Positions 23,153-35,285 of a stretch of 64,000 nt of DNA are shown in pieces. The DNA is taken from NCBI RefSeq assembly GCF_026210795.1, contig NC_089440.1, forward strand, positions 310,001 through 374,000, given 5' to 3'. A model generated the notes under the pieces. It made no database searches, had not been told where the DNA came from, and worked only from the letters and a program-made list of their open reading frames with translations. The translations under genes were made by a program, and so were the position numbers. How positions within the stretch are numbered: the first letter of the stretch is position 1; every line of letters begins with the position of its first letter. The stretch comes from Rhizophagus irregularis. Taxonomy: Eukaryota; Glomeromycota; Glomeromycetes; Glomerales; Glomeraceae.

Positions 23153-25203
23153 TCAAATTTGTGTATTCACGGCATATAGATTTTATGATTTATGAATAAC
23201 TAAATGGGTTGATTACACACTAAAAACGCTAAGCGTCAAGTGACTTCTTATTATCAGAAGAATGATTAATTTATAATTAAATTAGAATTTTCAATATGAA
23301 CACATTATGAATTTGTATTTATTTACTATTGAACTCGTTTCTTTGTATATTCATATAGTGCCATTTAGAGTGTATTGTGTATAACATACTATATTGTTTA
23401 TTCTGTTTAGTCGTTTTTGATTATAAATCAATAATAAATAAGTTCATAAATTATATTTTTTAATAGTCATTGATATTATTAAAAATCTTGTGAGAAATCA
23501 TATCAATGCAGGTTGTGTACTAATGAGTACGAAAATGACTTAATTCCGACAAATATAATGTTCATACAACATTACCGAAAAAAAAGATGAAAAATATATT
23601 TATAAAATTTCTCTCCTCGATTTTTTGAAATTGTTTTAGGGAACTTTTATGGATTTGTAACATTGAATACGTTAACTACAATGATAATTTTTTATGATGT
23701 GAATTTTTTTTTTTTAGAATTTGTCTATAATAAAAAAGTTATAAATACCAAGTCAAACCTGTGTTTAATTTTTTTCGTAGAGACTAGTATTCTTCATTAT
23801 TCTAAAAAAAAAAATATTTTATCTATTTTATCCCTATATTGGCATGAATACGCAATAATGCGTGAGGTTTAAGATGACATTTTAATTTCTTTACAAATCA
23901 TCAATCTATTACATATTTCTATATGAATAATATTTACTAAAACATGTTTATTTTTATTAAACTCAGGCTTAGAACCAAATGGTTGTTAATCCCAGTATGT
24001 TTTATGTATTTTCAGTACTAGGTAGAGCCTATAATGCCATAAATTGTATTCAAATTGGTTAAATGTTACACCGGAATTTTTTTTGAATTTACTATCTAAT
24101 TTTTACTGTAAGCCTGTAAGGTATAAACAGCAAAGGTTAAAGTCTCACTAAAAAAATACCGACTTCTAGTAACAAACCTTTTTTTTTTAAATTCATGTAT
24201 ATTATGTAATGGAATTATGTGATAATCATATTGAACGAGAAAAAAACTACAATTAATGGATTATATAATCCTGTTTCTTGAAATATAAATAAAATATTTA
24301 TTGAATAATTAATTCAAAATGGATATTATAAGTTTTGTAACGAATAAAAATTTCATTCGATAATCACGAGAAAGTTTTAATTTCTTTATTAGGATCAAAG
24401 CACTACAAAATACTAAGTTTGACTACAGTCTATGAACCGCCATAATAATAATAGCTGATTTAAAAGAAATGCAATTAAATCATTTAATTTTGGAATTTTT
24501 TCGAACCTACCAAGTAAACTTTTTAGTATAATCTTGTATCGCATTATTTTCGTAATCATTAATCTTCTGATTTCGACTTAACATTTTGTATTTCATAAAC
24601 AAGTCGGACTAATTTCAAGATCGAAAAAGTTGAAATTCCATTTAATCGCACGCAAAAATATTGTTTTTTTTCAAGACGTAATCTGGTAGTAAGTGAACCT
24701 GAAGTTCAAACAATTCAGGATTTGGTATGTAATGCTTATTAATTTTTCAAAAAAATTTGTTTGATCATAAGTGAGTCTATCAATTAACCTTTTCTGTGTT
24801 AGCCTTGTTATAATGAGTAAAAACAGACGTGATATAATTCATAGATCGAAGATCCAAGATATCAAGGCACAGCTTGCCAATTATTTCTTATCGTGAGCTT
24901 GTATAGCGCCCAATGTTAAACGATTAAAACCAAAATTGTTTAACAAAATGAAATTATCGGTGTTATAACAGGAATAATGAAAAGGACATAAATCTTACGA
25001 ATAACAAATAAAACAGTTCGCGATAGAACCGATTTTTCCAGATCTCATCATCAGAAGCAACAATTGGATCTGAAAATCCATGTGTTTATAACGGAATGAA
25101 TTATAGAATACTCCATATAATATGATTTTGATTATTCCTTTTTTTCATATATAATTTTAAATGGAATGAAATGCCATTTAAATATAGATACGTCTAAATC
25201 TTG
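23153..25203. other. Large intergenic gap, left part
   Basis: Apart from the relic at 23565-23765 no gene is seen. Near 24690-24720 an open piece reading VVSEPEVQTIQDLV might be a fragment of a decayed coding region. The rest is AT-rich. Confidence 0.45.
23565..23765 (+). pseudogene. BTB-end / exon-2-start relic
   Basis: LTEKKDEKYIYKISLLDFLK (23575-23635) matches the ELTKKKDGKYIFNFPNIS..F BTB end. After a T-run, EFVYNKKVINT (23717-23750) matches RFIYCGKIDL. The same pair of motifs appears at 28640-28730, downstream of the 26847 gene. Confidence 0.6.
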
Positions 25204-25211
25204 ATCGCGAT

Positions 25212-25633
25212 TAGGGATGGCAACGGTCGGTCATGGTCGGTCATCGGTCGGTCACAACCGGTCAAGAACCTTTGACCGACCGACCGACCGTTTGACCGAC
25301 CGGTCTGACCGACCGGTTAACCGACCGTTTAACCGATCCTGAAAACGTTTGCGAAACGTAATTTAATAAAAAAACGTTTGAAATACTTAATAAAAAACGT
25401 TTTCGCAACGTTTTCTATTAAAATAATTAAAAAAACGTTTGCGAAACATTTTTTTATTAAATTACGTTTCGCAAACATTTTCAGGATCGGTTAAACGGTC
25501 GGTCAAACGGTCGGTTAACCGGTCGGTCAGACCGGTCGGTCAAACGGTCGGTCAGAGGTCTTTGACCGACCGATATCGGTCACGGTCATGACCGGTCATA
25601 ACCGGTTAATGACCGTGACCGTTGCCATCCCTA
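25212..25633. mobile_element. hAT-like MITE with 8 bp target duplication and GGTCGGTC arrays
   Basis: The 422 bp element starts TAGGGATGGCAACGGTC and ends with GTTGCCATCCCTA. It is flanked by ATCGCGAT at 25204-25211 and 25634-25641, an exact 8 bp duplication as expected for hAT transposases. The whole element is a long imperfect palindrome: arms of repeated GGTCGGTC/GACCGACC and GTTTGCGAAAC units mirror each other around about 25410. No coding capacity. An autonomous partner would be needed for movement. Confidence 0.9.
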
Positions 25634-25641
25634 ATCGCGAT

Positions 25642-26758
25642 ATAACATGTAATTTTCACCTATCATATCTTTCCGTTTTTCACTATTGTATTTTGGGAAC
25701 GGATTTTTTTTTGATTTGAGAGTTCTATTTGCTACCTAATATTTTCACAACGTTGGTTTTCACTTGTCAAAGATTACGTGATCAAACCCGATTTTATAGA
25801 CATCTCATTTATAGAAATAAATAAGATAACTTTTTAATGTCGCTTAAATCAGTTTTTAATTTGTTCTTTTCATTTTCTCTATATTGATTCTTTAATGATT
25901 TAACGCTTAATCATTCCATTTTTCCAAATGATTTATTTATTTAAATGGATTGATTATCCATATGTAGATATAAATAGACTTTTTTTTAATATCATAACTA
26001 TATCAATCTCCTAATTTGCTTTTTCCTTTTTCTATATTGGTTCTTGAATGGTTACTAAAAGTCGCCATATTTTTGACAAGTAGATAACAAAGGTCGTATT
26101 GTGTTAAAACTAACGATTATTTGCAGTTTGTTGATTTAGATGGTACTCACATGCAGCGTTTATATCAATGTATTCCTTATAAAAATGAATGTTCAGAAAT
26201 TGTTCAGGAAATGTCCAAAATGCCTAGAAAAATATCCTGTTAAAAATTAAGCAAATTATAGGCGGAAGATGTTCTCAAAAACGAGTCATTTCTAGACACA
26301 AATTTTCATGACAATTTCCAGATATTATTCATGGACACCAGAATATTCTTTCCCAATGATGTCAAAGTTCGGATGATCAATAATGCAACCTTTTAAGAAC
26401 TACGTCATCATAAAAGGTTTTACTCTATTCACTTTTTTTTGTAAAATCAATTTACATAACTACATTAACAATTATGAAATATAACAATGTTTAATGATGG
26501 TGATAAAATTAATTTTTCTCCTCAAGTATTTAAAATTATTCAGGATAAAGTTAACAATATTGTAATTCATTCTTTTTTGCAACTACTATTCAATCCTTTG
26601 ACGATAGTAATGAACCTAGTATCATCCGTCAAAGTCTTCAAATTTATTTATTAATTTTTTAATAAAATAACCCAAAATATAAATTAAAATATCGTTAATA
26701 TAATTTTTATTAATAATTATGCAACAAAATTCAATGAGTTCCAGCTGATTAATTTTGT
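25642..26758. other. Large intergenic gap, right part
   Basis: An open piece at 26135-26245 (DLDGTHMQRLYQCIPYKNEC) may be a decayed coding fragment of unknown family. At 26505-26640 a relic reads INFSPQVFKII, matching the BTB end. No intact gene is present. Confidence 0.45.
26505..26640 (+). pseudogene. BTB-end relic upstream of the 26847 gene
   Basis: INFSPQVFKIIQ is followed by a VNEPSIIRQ-like stretch that resembles the VDELKIQRL segment of exon 2. It is too short to place in a subfamily. Confidence 0.5.
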
Positions 26759-26805
26759 CATGTGATTTGTCGTTACAAAATAAAACGTCGATCATGTTAT
26801 ACAAG
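26759..26805 (+). promoter_or_regulatory. Conserved upstream element
   Basis: CATGTGATTTGTCGTTACAA followed by AATAAAACGTCGATCATGTT and ATACAAGG, ending 41 nt before the start codon. It is strongly similar to 21562-21608. Confidence 0.6.
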
Positions 26806-26846
26806 GTTTTTTTTTAAAAAAAAATTTTCTCTCTTAAAAAAAAAAA

Positions 26847-28332
26847 ATGACTTTTGAATATTCTCAGGAACTTGCTAATGATTATGAAAAATTATTTGAA
26901 ACTGATGAAGGATATGATGTTATTATTCACGCCGGTGACAATGAAAATGTAAAAGAAATACATGCGTTTTCAAATATTTTACGTATTAGGTCTCAATATT
27001 TTCGTACGGTACTTTCTGATGAATTGACCAAGAAAAAAGATGGAAAATTTATTTTTAATTTCCCTAATATTACTCCTCAATTTTTTGAAATTATTTTAAG
27101 GTAATGAGAAAAATAATAATAATAAAAGTAAACGTATATACTGTCTATATATATCGAAATTAACAAAGTTCCTTTAATATAATAGGTTTATTTATTGTGG
27201 AAAGATAGATTTGACAAAATTACAAGGACTAGATATTCTAAAGCTTTTACCGGCAGTGGATGAACTTAAAATCCAAAGACTAATAATTTGTATTCAAGAA
27301 TATTTGATCAAACATCATCATGAATTTTTACAAAATAATCCTGTAGAAATTCTTGAAACAGTTTACCAACGTGAAACTTTCACTGATTTATGGAATTATT
27401 ATCTTGAAAAAATTTGTGACAAACCAGATGTGTTATTTAAATCTGATAAATTTATCAATTTAAATGCAACTTTATTAGAATTACTTTTAAAACGAAATGA
27501 TTTGTCATTGGATGAAATTGATATATGGGATAACTTGATCAAGTGGTGCTTTTCTCAACAATCTACTATTCAACAAGACGTTAATAAATGGAATAAAGAA
27601 GAAATTACAATCATGGAGAGAACTATTTATAGATTTATTCCGTTGATAAGATTTTATCATATACCTTCAGCAGATTTTGTTACTAAAGTATATCCTTATA
27701 AAGAAATATTACCAAAGGATTTAATTAATAATATACTTGTATTTCATATGGCTCCATATGAGCAATTAAATGTTGATATTCAATTTCCTAGGAAACAACA
27801 ATGTGTTTATGATTCTGTCATCATCTATAACAACCATTTTGCTATTTTTTCTGGTTGGATTGAAAAGAAAATTCAGTTTTATCATGATTTAAAGAATATT
27901 CCTTATAATTTCAATTTACTTTATCGTGCTAGTAGGGATGGTAATACAACTTCAGACTTTCATACTAAATGTGATAATAAAGGTGCTACTATAGTTGTAG
28001 CAAAAATTACAAATTCGAATCAAATAGTTGGAGGATATAATTCACTTCAGTGGGATTTAACTGGTAATTGGAAGTCTACAAAAGATTGCTTTATATTCTC
28101 ATTTGCAAATAAAGATATCCTTCAAAGTGCAAAAGTTGGATATAGTAAGGGTGATGCTTATTCTGTATTTGGTCGTAGTGACTTTGGTCCATTATTTGGT
28201 CATGGACATGCTTTAGGGTTTAATCACGATGGATGGTATAGGAATCGTAGCAATTCTTATCCTGATGTAGATATACCGGTAGGCAAATTTGAAACGGATG
28301 ATTATGAAGTTTTTCAAGTTGTTAAGAAATAA
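26847..28332 (+). CDS. BTB-BACK-TLDc domain protein
   Basis: Exons 26847-27100 and 27186-28332 with an 85 nt intron give 466 residues. Start MTFEYSQELANDYEKLFETD is shared with the 18947 copy. BTB has VIIHAGDNENVKEIHAFS; BACK has LLKRNDLSLDEIDIWDNLI; TLDc has FDHD-like variable loops, CDNKGAT, IVGGYNSLQWDLTGNWKSTK, a Cys in place of Ser in DCFIFSF, GPLFGHGHALGF and the terminal DYEVFQVVKK. The DSF-to-DCF change and the SLQWD (for PLQWD) change fall in otherwise constant TLDc positions. Gene, upstream element and downstream relic look like one duplicated unit with the neighbours at 18947 and 21661. Confidence 0.93.
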
Positions 28333-29936
28333 TCAAATTAGCGTATCTATATTGTTTGTACACTAGGTATTAAGTGACGGAATTTCTATTGTCAGAAGAA
28401 ATGTTTAATTTGTTATTACGAATGGAATATTTATTACGAAATTTTTATTTATTCATTATTAATAATTGTTGAACTCTTTCTTTGTATATTCATGACACGT
28501 TATAATATATTTATTATTGTTATTATTGTAAAACGACTAAAACAGTATTACCATTTATTTTTTTTTAATTCGAAATTGATGTAGCAGAAATACAGAAATT
28601 ACATTTTTGACAGGTAGTAAAAAATACTCTTACATTGATTTTGTAAAATTGAATGCAGTATCTGTGATAATATTTTTTTATCGTGAAAAGATTTTTTTGA
28701 TTTCGTCTATGATAAAATAATGTTATAACTTATACTATTTGAGTAGTACAAATCACTCGTTTAAACTACGCATTAAATTAAAAAAGAACTTTATCCTTTG
28801 TTCTCCTGAAATATTCCAAAATTTACGAAGTTTTATTCTACATTTCTTTTCAAATTCAAAAATAAAATTAAAAACATTATATTTTGAAGATGAATTATAT
28901 CTGCCATATTCATTCTTTTCCATTTTTAGATTCGTCTATTGCAAAAAATTTAAATTATAAGGCCTAAAACTACGATGATAGCAATGAATTTAGTGTCCAA
29001 GCACTAGTAATCTCTTATTATATAATTAGTCATCAATATAAGTTACTAGAAGCAATTTATATTAAATTTATTAATATGATACATTGCAAATTTACCGTTC
29101 TTGAAACAATTTGCGAAATCTTAAAATTTATTCAATCGTTACTTTAATTAATTGCTTTTAAGTAACATTTCATCAAACTCTAATTGATTTACTTATCTTA
29201 TATAATGATATCATCAACATTGGACGTTCTTCTATCCATTAAGATTTAATATGTGGAACAAAGAGGGAATTACATCAATAATAAAAATTTTATTTCCTCC
29301 AATTGAATTTTATGATATTTCATTATCAAATCATTTTAAAAAATAATATAAGTTTTAATTAGATATTCTTTAACATTTTATTTCTCATATATTTATACTT
29401 TAAACAATAATATGAATAAGTAAATTAAATTATGATAAATCAAATATTTTTTTTTTATTTTATTTATTTACTATACAGCCGAAGGAAATAACATAGAAAT
29501 TGTAATAATAAAAGGGTTAATATAGCAAAAGCTATAAATTCGATATAAGCATACTATTATATCCTCAAACTACAAAAATAATAGTCATATTAACAACGAA
29601 ATTTCTAATTATTATCATCAAAATTATTAGTTTTCTTATACCAAAATTAAAAATATATCGGAAATTCTTATTCTAATATAGTATTTGGCGCTTTTTTAAT
29701 GTGAAAGTATTAAAAATAATTTTTATCTTAAATATCTTAAGCGCACTAAGAATTCAAATTTACAAAAAAAACAATTTTAATTTAATATAGTACAAATTAT
29801 TCGCCTGTTTCTGAATTAAATATTTTATAACGAAACTTGACTTGTTAGTGCGCCTAATTACTAATCTGGGACGTCGAATTAATTTAATTAATTTGGTAAT
29901 TTGTGATAGATTGAACAAACGTGTTTAGTACAACAA
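28333..29936. other. Intergenic with a long BTB-BACK relic
   Basis: Apart from the relic at 28610-29345 the sequence is AT-rich with no gene seen. Confidence 0.45.
28610..29345 (+). pseudogene. Decayed BTB-BACK relic
   Basis: Successive patches match the intact genes in order: FRFVYCKKFKL at about 28927-28958 (FIYCGKIDL), ELSVQALVISYYIISHQYK near 28985-29045 (ELKIQRLVICIQEYLIKHQY), VLETICEI near 29098-29120 (ILETIYQ..), and NMWNKEGITSIIKILFPP at about 29250-29305 (KWNKEEITIMERTIHRFIPL). Frames shift between patches. TLDc is absent. Confidence 0.7.
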
Positions 29937-29956
29937 ATATGGTGTAACCATATGGT
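29937..29956 (+). promoter_or_regulatory. Upstream element ATATGGTGTAACCATATGG
   Basis: The near-palindrome ATGGTGTAACCAT lies about 80 nt before the 30033 start. The same element, reverse-oriented, precedes the 42041 gene (43614-43633) and a worn copy precedes the 50928 relic. It is not the element used by the 18947/21661/26847 group. Confidence 0.55.
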
Positions 29957-30032
29957 TGATTTATGTTACCCATTTTACGCAAAAAAAATAATATTTTTTT
30001 TTTGTGTTTCATCGTCATTTAAATAAAGAAAA

Positions 30033-31548
30033 ATGGCCTTCGATTATTCTCAAGAACTTATGAATGATTATGAAAAATTACTTGAAATTGATAAAGGATA
30101 TGATGTTATTATTTACGCTGGTGAAGATGAAGTTGAAATATATGCACATTCACTTATTTTATGTATTAGGTCTCAATACTTTCGAGCGGCATTCTCTAAT
30201 GAATGGGCAAATAAAAAAGATGGAAAATTTATACTTAATAAACCTAACATTTCTCCTCAAATATTAACAATTATTTTAAGGTAATATAAAAAAAAATAAA
30301 TATATTTATATAAAATTTAATGTAACAATAATTTTCAATAATCATTATTATAATATTTAATATTTAATATTTAGGTTTATTTATTGTGGAAGGATCAATT
30401 TAACAGAATTACAAGGTTCAGAAATTTTAAACCTTTTGATAGCAGTAGATGAACTTAATGTTCAAATATTAATTCAATGTATTCAGGATTATTTAATTAA
30501 CTACCACTACGACTTTTTACAACAAAATTCTATGGAAATTCTTGAAACTGCTTATCAATTTGAAGCTTTCACAAGTTTATGGAATTATTGTCTTGATAAA
30601 ATTTGTGAAAACCCAGCTGTATTATTAAGATCTGACAAATTTATCAATTTAAAAAAATCTTTATTAGAATTAATATTAAAACGGGATGATTTATTATTGG
30701 ATGAAATTGTTATATGGGATAACTTGATTAAATGGAGTTTCGATCAGCATCCTTCTATTCAGAAAGATGTTAAGAAATGGAATAAAGAAGAAATCACAAT
30801 TATGGAAAGAACTCTTCATAATTTTATTCCTTTAATTAGATTTTATCATATGTCTTCAGAGGATTTTCTTTCAAAGGTATATCCTTTTAATGCATTACTA
30901 CCTGAAGATATAATTAATAATTTACTTACATTTCATACGAATTCAAATAAGGAATTAAATATTAAAATACAACAACCTCCTAGAAGTCCCAAATATGATT
31001 CGATTATCATTAACAGCAAACATTTTGCTCACTTTTCTAGTTGGATTAAAAAGAAAGATAATTTTTTTTATAATGAAAGCAATAATCCTTATGATTTCAA
31101 ATTGCTTTTTCGTGCTAGTAGAGATGGCAAAACACCTGCAGACTTTCATGCTAAATGTGATAATAAAGGAACTACTATAGTTATATTAAAAATTCCAAAT
31201 TTGGAACAAATTTTGGGAGGATATAATCCAATTAATTGGAATTCAAATTGTCAATGGAAGTATACATCAGATAGTTTTATATTCTCATTTACAAATAGAA
31301 ATAATTTTCGAACTGCAGAAGTAGGGTATATTAAAAAAACAGATTATGATTGTGCTATACATTGTCATCAAAATTATGGACCAGCATTCGGTGAGGGATA
31401 TGATTTATATCAAGATAATGATGGTAACTGGAAAAGCTTTAATTCATGCTCTTATTATAAAATTAATATTCCACTAGGTAATGAGGTGGGTGGTTATAAT
31501 GCTTTTAATGTAGAGGATTATGAAGTTTTTCAAGTTGTTAATAAATAA
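30033..31548 (+). CDS. BTB-BACK-TLDc domain protein
   Basis: Exons 30033-30280 and 30375-31548 with a 94 nt intron give 473 residues. The BTB part is two residues shorter than usual because GENEN..KEIHAHS is reduced to GEDEVEIYAHS. Exon 2 opens FIYCGRINLTELQGSEILNL. The TLDc half uses the HFSSWIKKKDNFFYNESN form, has CDNKGTT (T for A in CDNKGAT), ILGGYNPINWN, GPAFGEGYDLYQDNDGNW and an extended NEVGGYNAFNVEDYEVFQV tail. Its nearest relative in the BTB exon is the 42041 gene, on the opposite strand 11 kb away; the TLDc halves are less alike. Confidence 0.93.
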
Positions 31549-33780
31549 AATATTTTGATTTTATTCATTGATTTGATGTTTTTAAAAGAATAGAAGTTTA
31601 TATTTATTTTAACAAACGGAGAATATAAATATCCAATATTAGTATATTTATGTTTGATACATTAAGAGTTAGCATTAAATGTGGCACCATAAAAAATTTT
31701 ACTATTGATTATTTTAAAAATATTTTAAATCGATTATCTCCTTCATGTATTTTTTCCAAAAAAGATCGTTTATGTAATAAAGTGACATGATCATGATGTA
31801 AAGTCAAAAAGCATATCCATTTGGGTAATAGTACAAAAAATGGGAATGATTATACTTAGATCTCAACAATCAGATTTTTTTTTTACGAAGATGATTATGA
31901 ATAATTTCGTTGCCGTTGATTAATTTGTCATATTCGTACATAATAACTTGTTTTTTCATATACAAAGATCCAAAGTTCTGGAGCATTTCTTTAAGGTACT
32001 ATAAAAGAATCTTGTTTTCCCTAATTCTTTTGTGCAAAATAACTGTTATTTTCAAAAAATCTGCCGATTTGAAATAACTATACTAGATCAAATTTTATTC
32101 ATACAAACTTTACTGCACAAACCTGATCACAAATAAAAATGGCCAAACAAGGTTTAACTTTGATCGGCTTTTCAGCCCTATAAAAAAAATAATGTCCGGA
32201 AATTGTCATCCAAAATGTCTGGAAAATTGCAATATTCCGGACGCCGAGACATTTTGAATTTCTGGAAATATTCAGAAAATGTCTAGGAGGGCTCAGACCT
32301 GGTGTCCAGAAAGTGTCCGGAATATTGCAATTTTCCGGAAATTTTTATGATATATACTTTGATTTCTAGCTCAATAGCAATCAACTTCGTATTATTAGAG
32401 AAATCGTAAGACTGAAGGGAACGTATAGAGCTATACATAAACTCAATAAAATGTTGAAAACACTAAGGCTGCAGAAACTGATAATCTTTTTGATGGAAAG
32501 GATGATTTTGAAGATGATAAAAATTTTCATGATGAGATCGTACCACTTGCTCTTAAGGATTACTTAGACCTGAATTTTGCATATATTTTTGACTTGATCA
32601 AATATATATAAGTTCATTTATTTAATAGTTCATAATTTATCTCATGCAACTTAACATTATGCTTTTACTTCACGTAGCTAGATGTGAAATGATTTTGAAA
32701 GGGACCTTATAGAGACAAAATTCAAAGAGGATAGTGACATAATTATAAAGCCGCATCATATATTTTCATGTTTTGATAATATTCTGGATGGTCATTTGTA
32801 AGTTTTATCATTATCTTCAAATACTTGCATTATTTGTAAAAATGTTTATAATCCTTTTTAAATAAGTGGAAAGTTGTATCAAGAGCTTTTTGGGACCATT
32901 GAGAAAAAGCTACATATGCTCCAGATAATACAGAAGGCTTCCATCTAAATTAGGTGTTTACAGAATAGTAAATTATTAAAAGTTCATTGTCAGTTGTCAA
33001 AGTATTTACTAACTTAAATTCGCAGAAACATGACTTAGAATCAGCACGTTCACAAAGTGAGAATTCGCAGCCCTAGATAAATCTGTTCCTAAGATCAAAG
33101 ACAAGCAAAAAGTTCTAAAGGTGCAGAAGACTCAGAAAATGCACTGAAACTTGATGGAAACAATCACTAGTCAAATGGAAATATATCAGTGAAGAATAAC
33201 AAACCCGATTCTTTACTAATTCTTTATAGATTGTACAGGTTAATAAACCTGAAGTTAAAGGTAATCCATACAAAATAATGCGCCTTAATACTCACCAATG
33301 TCCAAAAGTTCGGGCTGATTCTTACAAAAAAATGGGAAAAAACATTAGTAAATTTTCATCATTTTTGTTTACTTACTGAATACAATACATTTGTTATACA
33401 AAAATTGTATTGTTATACAAAAACTATGATATTCCAATAAACTTTCAAAACTATAATATCATTTCTAAGAATTTTGCATACATTAATTTTAATTATATTC
33501 ATTGGTATCAAAGTTATAAAAGCAGACATTTAAAAATCTTCACTCTTAGCTAGGTTACTCTTGAAAATTTTATACAATAAATGAATTAAAGGATTTACAG
33601 GATACAATTCAGTTGATAATTTAGAGGTACATTTATTTATATTAGTTTTTCATCAGTTTGTTACAATTATCCTTATTTATTAAAAAACTGTCATTTGAAC
33701 AAATCAAAATGAATTTTCTTTATAAATAGGATGGTGACATCACAGATTCAATGTGTCAAAGACTTTTTAATAAAAATTCA
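31549..33780. other. Intergenic with a repeat patch and gene fragments
   Basis: At 32165-32345 a patch of inverted and direct TCCGGAAA/TGTCCGGA motifs looks like a decayed TIR element related to 5840-5985. At 32480-32610 (LFDGKDDFEDDKNFHDEIVP) and 33235-33340 (KPEVKGNPYKIMRLNTHQCP) short protein-like stretches in different frames suggest one dead gene of unknown family. Confidence 0.45.
32165..32345. repeat. TCCGGA-rich inverted repeat patch
   Basis: The left part has ATGTCCGGAAATTGTC and GCAATATTCCGGAC; the right part has GTCCGGAATATTGCAATTTT, its reverse complement. The arms are imperfect and no target duplication could be fixed. Confidence 0.5.
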
Positions 33781-35285
33781 TTATTTTTTAGTAACCTGAA
33801 AAACTTCATAATTCTCTACATAAAAAATATTATAACCTGATACACTATAACCTTGTGGTATATCAATTTTAGGATAAGAGTATGAATTATTGCTTTTCCA
33901 GTCACCATTATTATCTTGTAATAAGTCATAACCACCGCCAAATACTGGTCCATGATTTTGATTACAATATATAGCATAATTATAATGCGCACTAATAATA
34001 TAACCTACTTTTGCTGTTTTTAAATCATTTCTATTTGTAAACGAAAACATATAACTATCAGTTGTGTTCTTATATGAATTACTTTGATCCCATAGGAGTG
34101 GATTATATCCACCTAATATTTGTTCCGAATTTTGAATTTTTACTATAACTATGGTGGCTCCTTTATTATCACATTTAGCATGAAAGGTAGCAGGTGTATT
34201 ACCATCTCTATTAGCACGATAGAGTAAGTTAAATTTATAAGGAATATTTGATTCAGTATAATAAGAGTCATTTTTCTTTTCAATCCAACTAGAGAAAATG
34301 GCAAAATGTTGAGACTCTACTATAACAGAATCATATACATGTTTTGGTTTTCTAGGAGATTCTATATTAATATTTAATTTTTTACTTGGTGCCATATGAA
34401 ATGTAAGTACATTATCAATCAAATCATCAGGTAGTAGAAATTTATAAGGATATATTTTTAAAAGAAAATCTTCTGAAGTTAATTGATAAAATCTAATTAA
34501 AGGAATAAATCTGTGAATAGTTCTTTCCATAATTGTAATTTCTTCTTTATTCCATTTTTTAACATCTTTTTGAATAGAAGGATTCTGAGAAAAACACCAT
34601 TTGATCAAACTATCCCATATATCAATTTCATCTAATGATAAATCATCTCGTTTTAAAAGTAATTCTAATAAAGGTGCTTTTAAATTGATAAATTTATCAG
34701 ATTTAAATAGCACATCTGGTTTGTCACAAATTTTTTCAACATAATAATTCCATAAATCTGTAAAAGTTTCACGTTGATAGACTGTTTCAAGAATTTCTAC
34801 AGGATTTTTTTGTAAAAACTCATGATGATGTTTAATCAAATATTCTTGAATACAAATAATTAACGTTTGAATTTTAAGTTCATCCACAGCCACCAAAAGT
34901 TTTAGAATATGATCTGGTCCCTGTAATTTTGTAAAATCGACCTTTCCACAATAAATAAATCTAAGTATTAAAAAAAAAAAAATAAGTATACTATAATTAT
35001 CAATATATTTCTATATTTAATTTTTTATTACCTTAAAATAATTTCAAAAAATTGAGGAGAAATATTAGGAAAATTAAAAATATATTTTCCATCCTTTTTC
35101 TTGACAGATTCCTTAGAGAGTGCTGTACGAAAATATTGAGACCTAATGCGCAAAATATTTGAAAGCGCATGTATTTCTTTTATATTCTTATTTTCACCAG
35201 CATAAATAATGACGTTATATTCTTCATCAACTTCAAGTAATTTTTCCAAATCATTAATAATTTCTTGAGAATATTCGAAAGACAT
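33781..35285 (-). CDS. BTB-BACK-TLDc domain protein
   Basis: Exons 35285-35032 and 34960-33781 with a 71 nt intron give 477 residues, the longest intact copy. Start MSFEYSQEIINDLEKLLEVD. BTB has YNVIIYAGENKNIKEIHALS; BACK has LLKRDDLSLDEIDIWDSLIK; TLDc has FAIFSSWIEKKNDSYYTESN, ANRDGN (Asn for Ser in the common ASRDGN), CDNKGAT, ILGGYNPLLWD, GPVFGGGYDLLQDNNGDWK and a long GYSVSGYNIFYVENYEVFQV tail, where the second-last acidic pair is EN instead of DD. The BTB start groups it with the 62256 gene. It is alone on its strand between two plus-strand genes. Confidence 0.93.

Noticed and set aside
25212-25633. Telomere-like or CRISPR-like array of GGTCGGTC units
   Set aside because: The units are arranged as a palindrome with transposon ends and an 8 bp target duplication; there are no uniform spacers, and the organism is a eukaryote.
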